Of a stretch of DNA of 64,000 nucleotides, positions 26,653-36,084 are shown one piece after another; within the stretch, counting starts at the first letter, position 1, and every line of letters begins with the position of its first letter. Origin of the DNA: Indolivaga macrotermitis (GTDB lineage Bacteria; Bacteroidota; Bacteroidia; Bacteroidales; Dysgonomonadaceae). The translations under genes and the position numbers were made by a program. The stretch is from assembly GCF_900128985.1 (NCBI RefSeq), contig NZ_FQUC01000003.1:186001-250000 (forward strand), read 5' to 3'. The notes below the pieces were generated by a model. It made no database searches, was not told the DNA's origin, and was given only the letters and a program-made list of their open reading frames with translations.

Positions 26653-28062
26653 ATGTCAGAAGGGAAAATAATAGTGGCGGGCATCGGTCCCGGTTCCGAA
26701 GAAGATATTACTCCGGCTGTTTTGCAGACTGTGAAAATATCCGATGTCATAATAGGATATAAATACTACTTTCAGTTTGTAGAAGGTGTTATCGGTAAAG
26801 ATGTATTATGCATTGATACGGGTATGAAGAAAGAACGGGAACGGGCTGAGGAAGCTTTCCGCTATGCTGAAGAAGGTAAAACCGTTTGCGTGATAAGTTC
26901 GGGAGATGCCGGTATATACGGAATGGCTCCCCTTGTATACGAAATGAAAAAGGAGAAGCAAAGTAATATTGAAGTTGAAGTACTACCGGGAATCAGTGCT
27001 TTTCAAAAAGCGGCAGCTCTATTGGGGGCTCCCATTGGGCACGATTTCTGTATTATTTCCCTTTCCGATTTGATGACACCTTGGGACAGGATAGAAAAGC
27101 GGATTTCAGCAGCGGCTTCCGCCGACTTTGTAACCGCTATTTATAATCCTAAAAGCAACGGGCGGTATTGGCAACTGTATCGTTTGACCGAACTATTTCT
27201 GAAAGAGCGTTCTCCCGAAACACCTGTAGGATATGTGCGTCAGGCAGGGCGCGAGGAACAGGAAATAAAAGTAACGACTTTGGGAGAGTTTGATCCCGAA
27301 GAAATAGATATGTTCACCATCATTATTATTGGTAATTCACAATCCTATATTTTCGGCAAAGAGTATATAGTAACGCCCCGTGGATATTACAGGGAGACGA
27401 AAAACGAAGATATCGGTATCGGTCAGGATATTATGATACGTAGTTTCCGAACTATCGATAGTGAATTGAGAAACAGAAATATTCCATTAGATAAAAAATG
27501 GGCATTGCTGCATGCCATCCATACAACTGCCGATTTCGATATGGAGAATATCTTCTATGCAGATGAAAAAGCCGTAGAAAATCTCCATTACAGATTCGTT
27601 AAAGGAGAACTTAAAACCATTATCACCGATGTGACTATGGTAGCTTCGGGTATTCGCAAGGGCGCATTGGAACGGTTAGACATAGAAGTGAAATGTTACT
27701 TGCATGACGAACGTGTAGCCGAGTTGGCAAAGTCAAAAGGTATCACCCGCACTCAAGCCGGAATACGTTTAGCTGTGGATGAATATCCCGATGCCTTGTA
27801 TGTATTCGGAAATGCTCCTACGGCCTTGATGGAACTGTGCGAACTTATCCGTAAAGGAAAAGCGAAACCAAACGGAATTATCGCTGCTCCTGTCGGCTTT
27901 GTCAATGTGAAGGAGTCCAAGCACATGACAAAACCATTCTCCGGTATTCCTAAATTGATTATAGAAGGTAGGAAAGGCGGAAGTAATCTGGCTGCAACAT
28001 TAGTTAATGCCATTCTTACTTTCGACGATGCAGAACAATTAAAACCGGGCAGGGATGTATGA
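26653..28062 (+). CDS. CbiH-CbiC fusion: precorrin-3B C17-methyltransferase / precorrin-8X methylmutase
   Basis: Two corrin-ring enzymes in one chain of 469 residues. Residues 1-248 are CbiH/CobJ, which contracts the ring and methylates C17, with AGIGPGSEEDITP, SSGDAGIYGMA (SAM site) and a YNPKSNGR segment. Residues 255-465 are CbiC/CobH, which moves the methyl from C11 to C12, with LHAIHTTADFD (H290 probably catalytic) and FGNAPTALMEL and AAPVGFVNVKESK. The two steps are not consecutive, so the fusion does not simply channel one product. Left operon, 22 bases after cbiK1 and three bases before cbiE-cbiT. Same fusion order is known in Porphyromonas-type genomes, from memory. Confidence 0.95.
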   Translation: MSEGKIIVAGIGPGSEEDITPAVLQTVKISDVIIGYKYYFQFVEGVIGKDVLCIDTGMKKERERAEEAFRYAEEGKTVCVISSGDAGIYGMAPLVYEMKKEKQSNIEVEVLPGISAFQKAAALLGAPIGHDFCIISLSDLMTPWDRIEKRISAAASADFVTAIYNPKSNGRYWQLYRLTELFLKERSPETPVGYVRQAGREEQEIKVTTLGEFDPEEIDMFTIIIIGNSQSYIFGKEYIVTPRGYYRETKNEDIGIGQDIMIRSFRTIDSELRNRNIPLDKKWALLHAIHTTADFDMENIFYADEKAVENLHYRFVKGELKTIITDVTMVASGIRKGALERLDIEVKCYLHDERVAELAKSKGITRTQAGIRLAVDEYPDALYVFGNAPTALMELCELIRKGKAKPNGIIAAPVGFVNVKESKHMTKPFSGIPKLIIEGRKGGSNLAATLVNAILTFDDAEQLKPGRDV

Positions 28063-28065
28063 AGT

Positions 28066-29265
28066 ATGGGTATAAAGTTTTATGTAATAGGAATAGACGA
28101 TAATAAAGAGCAATATTTCGGGAAAGAAATTTCGGAGGTAATAGCATCCCATACTGTATTTTCGGGAGGAGCGCGGCATCGGGAGATAGTAAATCACCTA
28201 TTGCCCGAAAATAATCAATGGATAGAAATTACTGTCCCTTTGGATAAGGTTTTTTTCCAATACAATAGTTATAACGAGATTGTTGTTTTCGCCTCGGGCG
28301 ACCCTCTGTTTTTTGGTTTTGCCAACACTATACAACGTATTGTCCCCGGCGCTGAAATCATTTTGTTTCCATCTTTCAATTCTTTACAATTATTGGCTCA
28401 CCGTTTGCTGATGCCTTATCAGGATATGCACATTGTCTCTTTGACAGGACGCCCGTGGGATAAATTTGATGAAGCTATCATTTCAGGTTACGAAAAAATA
28501 GGGGTGTTGACTGATAATAAAGAACATACGCCTGCCAATATAGCAAAAAGAATGCTGCAATATGGCTATGATAATTATCAGATGGATATCGGCGAATTAT
28601 TAGGAAACAAAGAATACGAGAAAGTCTCTACTTTGAATTTGGAAGAAGTAATTGATAAGGGCTTTGCTTTTCCGAACAACCTTATATTACGAAAGACGCG
28701 TAACCGGTTCCGACCTTTCGGTATACACGAAAATGAGTTTAATCTATTGAATGGCAGGACAAAAATGATAACCAAAATGCCGGTACGTTTATTATCTCTT
28801 AGCCTTTTGGATTTGAGAGAAAAAAACGTCTTTTGGGATGTTGGCTTCTGCACAGGTTCGGTCTCGGTAGAAGCAAAAATTCAATTTCCCCATTTAAAAA
28901 TATATGCCTTTGAAAAAAGAAAAGAAGGTAAGATGCTAATGGAAAGTAATTCCCGAAAATTTGGTACTCCCGGTATACTAGCTATCGAAGGGGATTTCTC
29001 GGAAACCGATATTACAGATTTTCCGCAACCCGATGCTGTTTTTATTGGAGGGCATGGAGGTAAAATGAGTGAAATAGTGACTAAACTATCGGGTGTGTTG
29101 AATGATAAAGGTGTTATTGTATTTAATTCGGTCTCGGACGAAAGCCGGCATATGTTTCTAAATGCAATAAATGAGAACAATTTGTTTCTGGCTCAGAATA
29201 TATCTATCAAAGTCGATGATTTTAATACCATCGAGGTAATGAAAGCAACCAAAAAACATGAATAA
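28066..29265 (+). CDS. cobL: CbiE-CbiT (CobL) precorrin-6B C5,15-methyltransferase/decarboxylase
   Basis: Bifunctional enzyme of 399 residues that methylates C5 and C15 and removes the C12 acetate carboxyl. Residues 1-212 are the CbiE half, with FASGDPLFFGFA. Residues 215-399 are the CbiT half, a class I SAM methyltransferase with NVFWDVGFCTGSVSVEA (D258) and a PDAVFIGGHGG segment. The length and fusion are those of CobL. It begins three bases after the CbiH-CbiC stop, and its end overlaps the next gene by eight bases, so these are translationally coupled. Confidence 0.95.
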   Translation: MGIKFYVIGIDDNKEQYFGKEISEVIASHTVFSGGARHREIVNHLLPENNQWIEITVPLDKVFFQYNSYNEIVVFASGDPLFFGFANTIQRIVPGAEIILFPSFNSLQLLAHRLLMPYQDMHIVSLTGRPWDKFDEAIISGYEKIGVLTDNKEHTPANIAKRMLQYGYDNYQMDIGELLGNKEYEKVSTLNLEEVIDKGFAFPNNLILRKTRNRFRPFGIHENEFNLLNGRTKMITKMPVRLLSLSLLDLREKNVFWDVGFCTGSVSVEAKIQFPHLKIYAFEKRKEGKMLMESNSRKFGTPGILAIEGDFSETDITDFPQPDAVFIGGHGGKMSEIVTKLSGVLNDKGVIVFNSVSDESRHMFLNAINENNLFLAQNISIKVDDFNTIEVMKATKKHE

Positions 29266-31078
29266 ACGAGCAATAATATTAACATCGGAACTGGCGTATC
29301 CAATAGCTCTAACAATAGTGAAAGAGTTGTCTGATTCTTCTATATTCAGTAAATCAGGAATCGAAGGTACTACTCTTATAACATCGATAGGGGAATGTGT
29401 CAGCGAAATATTTAACCGGTATGAATCCATTATTTTTATTGGGGCAATGGGTATATGTGTGCGTAGTATAGCTCCGCATATCAAAGATAAATATTCCGAT
29501 CCGGCAGTTGTGAATATCGATAGTACAGGAAGATATGTGGTGTCGGTACTGTCGGGGCATGTCGGAGGGGCTAATGAGCTGGCAGAAAGTCTGGCCCGTA
29601 TTATCGCAGGAGAAGCTGTGATTACGACTCAAAGTGATAATACGAATCTCTGGGCTCTCGATACTATAGGTAAGAAATTCGGATGGGAAACAACTTCGAA
29701 CAGGACGAATTTCAACGAACCTCTGACATCCTTTGTAAATAAAAAAGCCACAGCTTTATTGCTGGATATTAAAGATGAAGGGATTCTATATATGGAGCGC
29801 ACAGCCCCGGAACATGTGAAAATCTTTTATAAGTACGAAGATATTGACTTATCCGGATTTGATCTACTAATAGCAGTTACTCCATATATATATCCGGATA
29901 TAGAAATACCGGTTATCTATTATCATCCTAAGGTTTTGCATCTGGGAGTCGGTTGTCGTAAAAATTGTAATCCGGAGGGGATCAGTAAGTATATCGGACG
30001 GATATTGTTTGAGAAAAACATAAGTATGTTATCGGTAAAAGATATTTCGACTATAGATTTAAAAAAAGAAGAACCTTTACTTTCTAAATTACAATCTTAT
30101 TTTGATGGGACACCGGTTCATATTTATACAGCAGATGACCTGAAAGACATTGAAGTAGCCAATCCGTCTCAAAAGGTGAAAGAAGTAACCTCGATACCGG
30201 GCGTTGCAGAATCGACAGCTGTAAAAAGTGCGGATTACGGAACTCTGGTTTTAGAAAAGCAAAAAGGTAAACTCAGCGAAGGTAATGACTTTACATTTGC
30301 TGTAGCAATAGCAAGAAATGCCGTAAGGCAAGGACATATCGAAATTGTAGGGGCAGGACCCGGTGATCCGGATCTTATTTCGGTAAAAGGGCGCCAATTC
30401 CTCGAAGCAGCAGATTTGATATTGTATGCAGGTAGCCTTGTTCCTATAGAATTAACATATTGTGCTAAAGAAGGCGCAACGGTACGAAGTTCGGCATCTA
30501 TGGATTTGGAGGAACAGTTTGCGATCATGAAGGAGTTTTATGATAAAGGAAAGCTTGTAGTACGCTTGCATACAGGTGATCCTTGTATTTACGGGGCAAT
30601 ACAGGAACAGATGGCCTTTTTCGACAAATACAATATGTCTTATCATATTACACCGGGTATATCATCTTTTCTGGCCGCAGCTGCTGCATTAGAGTCCCAG
30701 TTTACAATCCCGGAAAAAGTACAGACTATAATACTGACGAGAGGGGAGGGTAGAACTCCTATGCCGGAAAAAGAAAAATTACATCTTTTGGCCCGTTCGC
30801 AAAGCACAATGTGTATTTTCCTTAGTGCTACAGTTGTAGAACAAGTACAAGCTGAACTATTAGAACATTATCCACCTGAAACTCCTGTAGCAGCATGTTA
30901 TAAACTGACATGGAAGGACGAAAAGATATATAGGGGAGAGTTGAAGAATCTGGCTCGGATAGTGAAAGAGAATGGTCTGATACTAACTACAATGATTGTT
31001 GTGGGTGAAGCGATCGGTAACCGGGAAGGATTATCGAAACTCTATTCACATCAATTTAAGCATATGTTCCGTTCTTAG
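29258..31078 (+). CDS. CbiG-CbiF fusion: cobalt-precorrin-5A hydrolase / precorrin-4 C11-methyltransferase
   Basis: A 606-residue fusion. Residues 1-353 are CbiG, which opens the delta-lactone and releases acetaldehyde in the anaerobic pathway (IGAMGICVRSIAPHI, VLSGHVGGANELAE, LHLGVGCRKNC). Residues 359-606 are CbiF/CobM, which methylates C11 (VGAGPGDPDLISVKG, RLHTGDPCIYGA, SFLAAAAALE). CbiG acts right after CbiF, so the fusion joins neighbouring steps. Presence of CbiG marks the anaerobic, early-cobalt route. Last gene of the left operon; its stop is only three bases from the stop of the converging cbiJ-cbiD gene. Confidence 0.95.
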   Translation: MNKRAIILTSELAYPIALTIVKELSDSSIFSKSGIEGTTLITSIGECVSEIFNRYESIIFIGAMGICVRSIAPHIKDKYSDPAVVNIDSTGRYVVSVLSGHVGGANELAESLARIIAGEAVITTQSDNTNLWALDTIGKKFGWETTSNRTNFNEPLTSFVNKKATALLLDIKDEGILYMERTAPEHVKIFYKYEDIDLSGFDLLIAVTPYIYPDIEIPVIYYHPKVLHLGVGCRKNCNPEGISKYIGRILFEKNISMLSVKDISTIDLKKEEPLLSKLQSYFDGTPVHIYTADDLKDIEVANPSQKVKEVTSIPGVAESTAVKSADYGTLVLEKQKGKLSEGNDFTFAVAIARNAVRQGHIEIVGAGPGDPDLISVKGRQFLEAADLILYAGSLVPIELTYCAKEGATVRSSASMDLEEQFAIMKEFYDKGKLVVRLHTGDPCIYGAIQEQMAFFDKYNMSYHITPGISSFLAAAAALESQFTIPEKVQTIILTRGEGRTPMPEKEKLHLLARSQSTMCIFLSATVVEQVQAELLEHYPPETPVAACYKLTWKDEKIYRGELKNLARIVKENGLILTTMIVVGEAIGNREGLSKLYSHQFKHMFRS

Positions 31079-31081
31079 GCT

Positions 31082-32905
31082 CTATTGTCTTATATTACCC
31101 GATTCGTCGATCAATAATATTGCGAGAGTGCCATCAGGAAGTAAAGGATTACATACCTGATGGCACTTTCTTATTATTTCGGCAAAAAAAGTAGCCTCGT
31201 TTTCCTTTATTATATCCCATAGTTGCCTAGCCATAGTCATGTCTTGTATCGAGGCTATTGTTTGGTCAGAACAATAACAATCTTTAGCAATAGAAGATAG
31301 AAAGTCTTTATTCATAACGACTTTTTTACTGTGTGTATCAAGAAACCCTTCTGCAAGTTTCACAGCCTTACCAATCATGATTCCCATAGTTAGTTGCGGG
31401 AAGCCCAGGTCGGAAGCAATCTTTATTGTTTCACCTATAAAGTTTCCGTAATGAATAAAAGCCTGACTTGGTAAATCGGGATATAGCTGTTTTATAAATT
31501 TTTCGCTTTTAGCTCCTGAGTTAATGATAACGTGTTTGCATCCTAAAGCCTTTGTAACCTGCATTTCACGATGGATGGAAGCTATAAAGGCTTCCGACGA
31601 AAAAGGCTTTACTATGCCGGATGTCCCGATAATAGATATCCCTCCGGTTATACCTAGTTTAGGATTGAATGTTTTTAGGGCTATTAGTTCCCCGTCCGGA
31701 ACGGATATCGTTATATCAATTCCCGTTTTTAGGCTTTCATCCGGTAGCTTATACTGATAGTGCCGCATTACTTTAAATACCTCCTTTTTCATCATCATAC
31801 GTGGTGTCTTATTGATCGCAGGATCTCCGATTTTGAGACCTAGTCCCGGTAGGGTTACCATTCCTACTCCTTTTCCATGAAGAAAACGTACTCCTTTGTG
31901 CTTAAGGTTTAATTGTACGGTAGATATTATCTCGTGCCCGTTAGTTATATCAGGATCATCCCCGGCATCTTTTATCACAGAACAGCTTACTTCGGAACTA
32001 TTTAAAATTGTAGAGTGGATAGGTAGCTTTATCCATTCGCCATTGGGAAGAGTTATACTTGTTTCGGTTTGTATTTCCTGTGTTAATAGTGCTGTTAATG
32101 CAGCTTTAGTTGCTGCTGTAGCACACGTACCGGTTGTATACCCTGTTTTAAGCTCGAAAAAGTCAGGAGTAAGCTTTTCTATTTGTTTTCTCAGCCCGTT
32201 TTCGCCATAAACACTGATGAAATTTGGAGACAGAACAGGACGTCTGATCACAAGCATCGGAATGCCAAGTTTCCGGGCAGCTTTTACCTTCTCATTAAAA
32301 CCACCCGATTCTCCACTCTCTTTTGTTACAATTGCTTGAGGCTTTAGTTTCTCGAATACGGATATTTCTTCTTCTCCCTGTTGGTAATACAGGACTTTGT
32401 CCATTGGGAATCCTTCAGACAAGACAATAGACCGTGACTCATCACGGTCCAAAATTCTGAACCAGCAGGTATTATTTTTCCAGTAAGGTTTTAACTTAGA
32501 AATAGTATTTACTCCGGTCAAGGCCAGTAGTTTGTCTATATGGTTTTTCTTAAGATAATTAATGGCCTCATTATAGGAGTCAAACCAAAGTAAGTCCCTT
32601 TCCTGCTCTGGATAGTTACGCTCGTATCTGATTACCGGTATATTCATACGATTGGCCACAGTAGCAATATTCTGATGCAAGCTTTCAGCAAAAGGGTGGG
32701 CGGCATCAATGATCAACCGGATTTCTTTTTCGAGACAACAATCCATCATACTTTTCTCATCTAACCCTCCTGTAATGTGAATACCATGTACGGTATTTAT
32801 TTTCTGAGATTCGCTCTTAGTCGAGTAGTAAAAGGGTTTAGCTGCACCTTCGCAAACTGTGGCAACTATTCGTCCTTCTGTAGTACCTCCGAATATCAGT
32901 ATCAT
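31082..32905 (-). CDS. CbiJ-CbiD fusion: precorrin-6A reductase / cobalt-precorrin-5B C1-methyltransferase
   Basis: A 607-residue fusion. Residues 1-248 are CbiJ/CobK, the NADH-dependent reductase of cobalt-precorrin-6A (MILIFGGTTEGR, IIDAAHPFAESLH, ALTGVNTISKL). Residues 252-607 are CbiD, the C1-methyltransferase of the anaerobic pathway (LKTGYTTGTCATAATKAAL, GDDPDITNG, GISIIGTSGIV). CbiD makes the substrate of CbiJ, so the fused activities are consecutive. Last gene of the right operon, overlapping btuD by four bases. With the left-operon enzymes and CbiL it completes the path to cobyrinic acid. Confidence 0.95.
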   Translation of the reverse strand: MILIFGGTTEGRIVATVCEGAAKPFYYSTKSESQKINTVHGIHITGGLDEKSMMDCCLEKEIRLIIDAAHPFAESLHQNIATVANRMNIPVIRYERNYPEQERDLLWFDSYNEAINYLKKNHIDKLLALTGVNTISKLKPYWKNNTCWFRILDRDESRSIVLSEGFPMDKVLYYQQGEEEISVFEKLKPQAIVTKESGESGGFNEKVKAARKLGIPMLVIRRPVLSPNFISVYGENGLRKQIEKLTPDFFELKTGYTTGTCATAATKAALTALLTQEIQTETSITLPNGEWIKLPIHSTILNSSEVSCSVIKDAGDDPDITNGHEIISTVQLNLKHKGVRFLHGKGVGMVTLPGLGLKIGDPAINKTPRMMMKKEVFKVMRHYQYKLPDESLKTGIDITISVPDGELIALKTFNPKLGITGGISIIGTSGIVKPFSSEAFIASIHREMQVTKALGCKHVIINSGAKSEKFIKQLYPDLPSQAFIHYGNFIGETIKIASDLGFPQLTMGIMIGKAVKLAEGFLDTHSKKVVMNKDFLSSIAKDCYCSDQTIASIQDMTMARQLWDIIKENEATFFAEIIRKCHQVCNPLLPDGTLAILLIDESGNIRQ

Positions 32906-33903
32906 ATGATAATATAATTTAATAGTTCTTCAATACTGGAAATAAGTATGGGCTTCTGTTCCGGTTGATATAATACAATTTGGTTATCTTGAATATCGAT
33001 TGACAAACCAGAGTCAATATCTCCTGAAGCCAAAATACCATTTCTTAAAAGAGCTTTTTGTATCATAGCATATTTTTGTCCGCAACCGGATACCTTTATC
33101 TTCCTGTTAAAATCGTTTTCAACACGGAATAATCCTGTATTTTGGTCAAATACTATTCCTTTCCGGGCAAAGAAATTACTTAAATTTCCATTTAAGGATA
33201 AATCTTCGGGTGTGCCAATCTGGATTCCGTGTTCAGTGTCCATCAGCCATATCTTATCTGCTATTTGCAGCGCTAGTTCCAGATCGTGGGTCGATAGAAA
33301 GATTGTCTTGTTCGTTTTTCGAGATAATTGATGCAACAATTGCATTATTTCGACCTTACTCGGAAAGTCGAGAAAGGCGGTCGGTTCATCCAGAAGAATG
33401 ATCGGAGTGTCTTGAGCCAGAGCTTTGGCAATCATAACTTTTTGCCTTTCCCCGTCACTTAATGTATCGACCATTCGTGGAGAAAGGTCTTTTATTTTGA
33501 CCTGATCAATGGCTTCTTCAATATGTCTTTTGTCATCCGGTGTCAGTTTTCCCCAGAATCCGGTATACGGACTTCGCCCTAAGCCTATTAATTCGTAAGA
33601 GGTCATGTTTTTTATATCAAACTTCTCTGTCAGTACAACACTGACTAAAGTTGCCAATTCTTTTTCCGAATAATTCTTTATTCTCTTATTATAAATAAAA
33701 ATATCGCCTACTAGTTGAGGTTGGAAACCAGTTAAAGTTCTCAGTAAGGTCGATTTGCCAATGCCATTGGAACCAAGCAGGCATGTAAGTTCTCCGCTGT
33801 ATATTGTGGATATAATGCTTTCGGCAACGATTCTGGTATTCTTTTTAGAACGGTATCCGATCGATAGGTCTTTGATCTCTATTGTTTTTTCTTTTTTATA
33901 CAT
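32902..33903 (-). CDS. btuD: ABC-transporter ATPase, BtuD/FecE-like, with C-terminal extension
   Basis: ATP-binding subunit of a cobalamin/siderophore-type importer, about 333 residues. Walker A is GSNGIGKST, the signature is LSDGERQK, and Walker B is PIILLDEPTAFLD. The start at 33903 (MYKKEKTIEIKDL) is chosen because the ABC domain begins there, five bases after the permease stop; the frame is open to ATGs at 33921 and 33963. After the usual roughly 250-residue domain there is an extra segment of about 80 residues (with VSGCGQKYAMIQKALLRNGI) of unknown role. Right operon, next to its permease; it is the only ATPase for both binding proteins in the window. Confidence 0.92.
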   Translation of the reverse strand: MYKKEKTIEIKDLSIGYRSKKNTRIVAESIISTIYSGELTCLLGSNGIGKSTLLRTLTGFQPQLVGDIFIYNKRIKNYSEKELATLVSVVLTEKFDIKNMTSYELIGLGRSPYTGFWGKLTPDDKRHIEEAIDQVKIKDLSPRMVDTLSDGERQKVMIAKALAQDTPIILLDEPTAFLDFPSKVEIMQLLHQLSRKTNKTIFLSTHDLELALQIADKIWLMDTEHGIQIGTPEDLSLNGNLSNFFARKGIVFDQNTGLFRVENDFNRKIKVSGCGQKYAMIQKALLRNGILASGDIDSGLSIDIQDNQIVLYQPEQKPILISSIEELLNYIII

Positions 33904-33907
33904 AGAT

Positions 33908-34939
33908 TTAGCCGATTTCATTCTTTCGTTTGCCAAATAATACAGAGATAACAATAGGTGCACCTATCAAAGCTGTAACCGAATTTATAGGGAGAGCACC
34001 TTCGAATCCCGGCATTCGTGCCACCAGATTGCAGAACAAGGCTAAAGAGGCCCCGGTTAAGGTAACAGCCGGCATAAGTATCCGATGATCGGACGACACA
34101 AATATTGTACGGCATAAATGAGGTACAGCCAGACCCAGAAAAACGATAGGGCCACAGTAGGCTGTGATAATTGCGGTAATAACACACGAACAAATTATAA
34201 CATACAGCCGTGCCCGTCCGACATTCAAACCCAGATTGCGGGCATAGCCTTCACCCAGTAACATCAGATTGAGTGTTTTTATTAAGAAGAACGATAGAGG
34301 AATCAATATAGCCATAATACAAACAAAAGTATAAACCTGATTGCCCGATACCTTTGCAAAACTGCCCAGTCCCCATATTACATACGCCCTGACATCTTCA
34401 TCGTTACTAAAGAATTTTAATACACCGATAATGGCTGTTGCAATATAACCTATCATAACGCCAATAATGAGTAGTATGACATTTCCTTTCACATATCGGG
34501 ATATTGTTATAATAATTGACATCACTGCCATAGATCCGGCTATTGCGGCTACAGATATGGCTATTTCTCCGAATAGTCCCATTTTGATAAGGGCAGTTCC
34601 GGCAATATTTCCCGACAATAAAATTATAAAGGCAACACCTAAGCTCGCTCCCGAACTGATACCTAATTCGGAAGGCCCTGCTAATGGATTCCGGAATAGA
34701 GTTTGCATTTGTAATCCACTGATAGATAATCCCGAACCGGCAATGAGCGCCGTTAAAGTTTGTGGGAAACGGGATTTCCAGATTATATTTTCCCATATAT
34801 CCGGCTCTTTCTTCGTGCCTAGAAGAATATTCCAGACAGAACCGACAGGAATAGAAATACTCCCCAATACCAGATTAAGTATAAAAAAGAGCACTATAGA
34901 AATAAAAATAAGAATAAAAGCAATAGCAGGACGTCTCAT
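33908..34939 (-). CDS. btuC: ABC-transporter permease, BtuC/FecCD family
   Basis: Inner-membrane channel of the importer, 343 residues, about nine to ten hydrophobic helices. Family motifs include LSISGLQMQTLFRNPLAGP near residue 55-75, FLGLAVPHLCR, and GALPINSVTALIGAPI near the C terminus. It begins one base after the stop of btuF2 and is followed at once by the ATPase gene, giving a complete btuF-btuC-btuD unit in the right operon. Confidence 0.95.
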   Translation of the reverse strand: MRRPAIAFILIFISIVLFFILNLVLGSISIPVGSVWNILLGTKKEPDIWENIIWKSRFPQTLTALIAGSGLSISGLQMQTLFRNPLAGPSELGISSGASLGVAFIILLSGNIAGTALIKMGLFGEIAISVAAIAGSMAVMSIIITISRYVKGNVILLIIGVMIGYIATAIIGVLKFFSNDEDVRAYVIWGLGSFAKVSGNQVYTFVCIMAILIPLSFFLIKTLNLMLLGEGYARNLGLNVGRARLYVIICSCVITAIITAYCGPIVFLGLAVPHLCRTIFVSSDHRILMPAVTLTGASLALFCNLVARMPGFEGALPINSVTALIGAPIVISVLFGKRKNEIG

Positions 34940-36076
34940 TTATTTAAGTAATTCGTAATAAACAGTTTTATGATCCGGAAGTAATTCCGGATGGAATATT
35001 TTAATCAGGTCAGCTAATACAATCTCGGGTTCTACAGGTGTATTCTCGTAAAATGGTTTTTCTCGTAAATTGCAATAGATCAACCGTTTTTCTTTGAATG
35101 CATCAAAGTCTGCATAGCGGGCATCACTCTGTTTCAGAGCATCGTAAGTGAAGCTTCCGTTATAACTGTTTACCATACGCCAGTAATCGGCCTTTGCTCC
35201 CTGAGAATAGACTGTTTCAAAATCTACGTAAAACCCTCCCGATTCATTGTCATTCTGCATAAAGTAATCAGCTCCGGCATCCCTGAACAGCTGGGCTAGG
35301 TAGCTTTTGCCTCCTACTACATACCAGTTACCCGAATGTAGTTCACCACTCAAGACCTTAGGGTGCTGGGAAACAGCCGTAGCTAGTTTTTTAAGTTCAT
35401 TATACCGATTTTCTATTTCTTTAAATTGATTGTTTGCCTGTTCCTCAATACCCAGAAGCATAGCTGTAAATTTGATCCATTCTGCCTGTCCCAGAGGTGA
35501 GCTCTCTTTATAACCGAGAAAACTTACCAAAGGAATATCCAAATTACGAATGGCATCATATCCTCCTTTTTTGAATGGAGATACTAATATAATATCGGGA
35601 TTGAGAGCTATTACAATCTCACTGTCAAACTCGCCTTCTATGCCTATTTTACTAGTTTTACCTTCCTTTAGTTGCTTATTTATCTGTTCGTTGAACAGAA
35701 ACCGTGTACTGGTTATTCCTACAACTTTATTCAGGGCATTTAGTTTTATGAAGTTGGAGAGTTGCAAAGTAGTCATGCATATTGCACTTCGTACAGGAAC
35801 CTCTATAATCTGATAATCCGCAGGGATACCTTCTTTATCAGCTCCCCTGTTTAAAAAGGCATATTTATAGCTTATATTACTTTCTCCGGATGGGTCGGTT
35901 ACATTGACCAACTTGTAGTTCCCGTAATCATCTATAGTAAATCCTTTGGCATACTTAATCTCTATAGAACTTGTGTTTTTGGGATGTTCTTTATTTGCAG
36001 TTTCCGATTTTTTGTTTTGATTGCAACTAAGAAATAAGATTGCCGGAATAATAATGATATATAGTATATTCTTCAT
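34940..36076 (-). CDS. btuF: ABC-transporter substrate-binding lipoprotein, BtuF/FecB-like (copy 2)
   Basis: 378 residues; lipoprotein signal with Cys18 (LFLSCNQ). Blocks KYAKGFTIDDYGNYKLVNV, TSTRFLFNEQINKQLKEGK, LNPDIILVSPF, SPLGQAEWIKFTAMLLG and GGKSYLAQLFRDAGADY match the first copy at 24550-25671, so the two are paralogues. It directly precedes the permease and ATPase genes. Position in an iht-like gene order suggests the role of IhtC. Whether it carries cobalamin, a precursor or a metal-tetrapyrrole cannot be told from sequence. Confidence 0.88.
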   Translation of the reverse strand: MKNILYIIIIPAILFLSCNQNKKSETANKEHPKNTSSIEIKYAKGFTIDDYGNYKLVNVTDPSGESNISYKYAFLNRGADKEGIPADYQIIEVPVRSAICMTTLQLSNFIKLNALNKVVGITSTRFLFNEQINKQLKEGKTSKIGIEGEFDSEIVIALNPDIILVSPFKKGGYDAIRNLDIPLVSFLGYKESSPLGQAEWIKFTAMLLGIEEQANNQFKEIENRYNELKKLATAVSQHPKVLSGELHSGNWYVVGGKSYLAQLFRDAGADYFMQNDNESGGFYVDFETVYSQGAKADYWRMVNSYNGSFTYDALKQSDARYADFDAFKEKRLIYCNLREKPFYENTPVEPEIVLADLIKIFHPELLPDHKTVYYELLK

Positions 36077-36084
36077 GTAATTAT

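Noticed and set aside
34467-34958. 163-codon plus-strand frame over btuC
   Set aside because: Antisense shadow of a conserved permease; hydrophobicity follows from the real gene.
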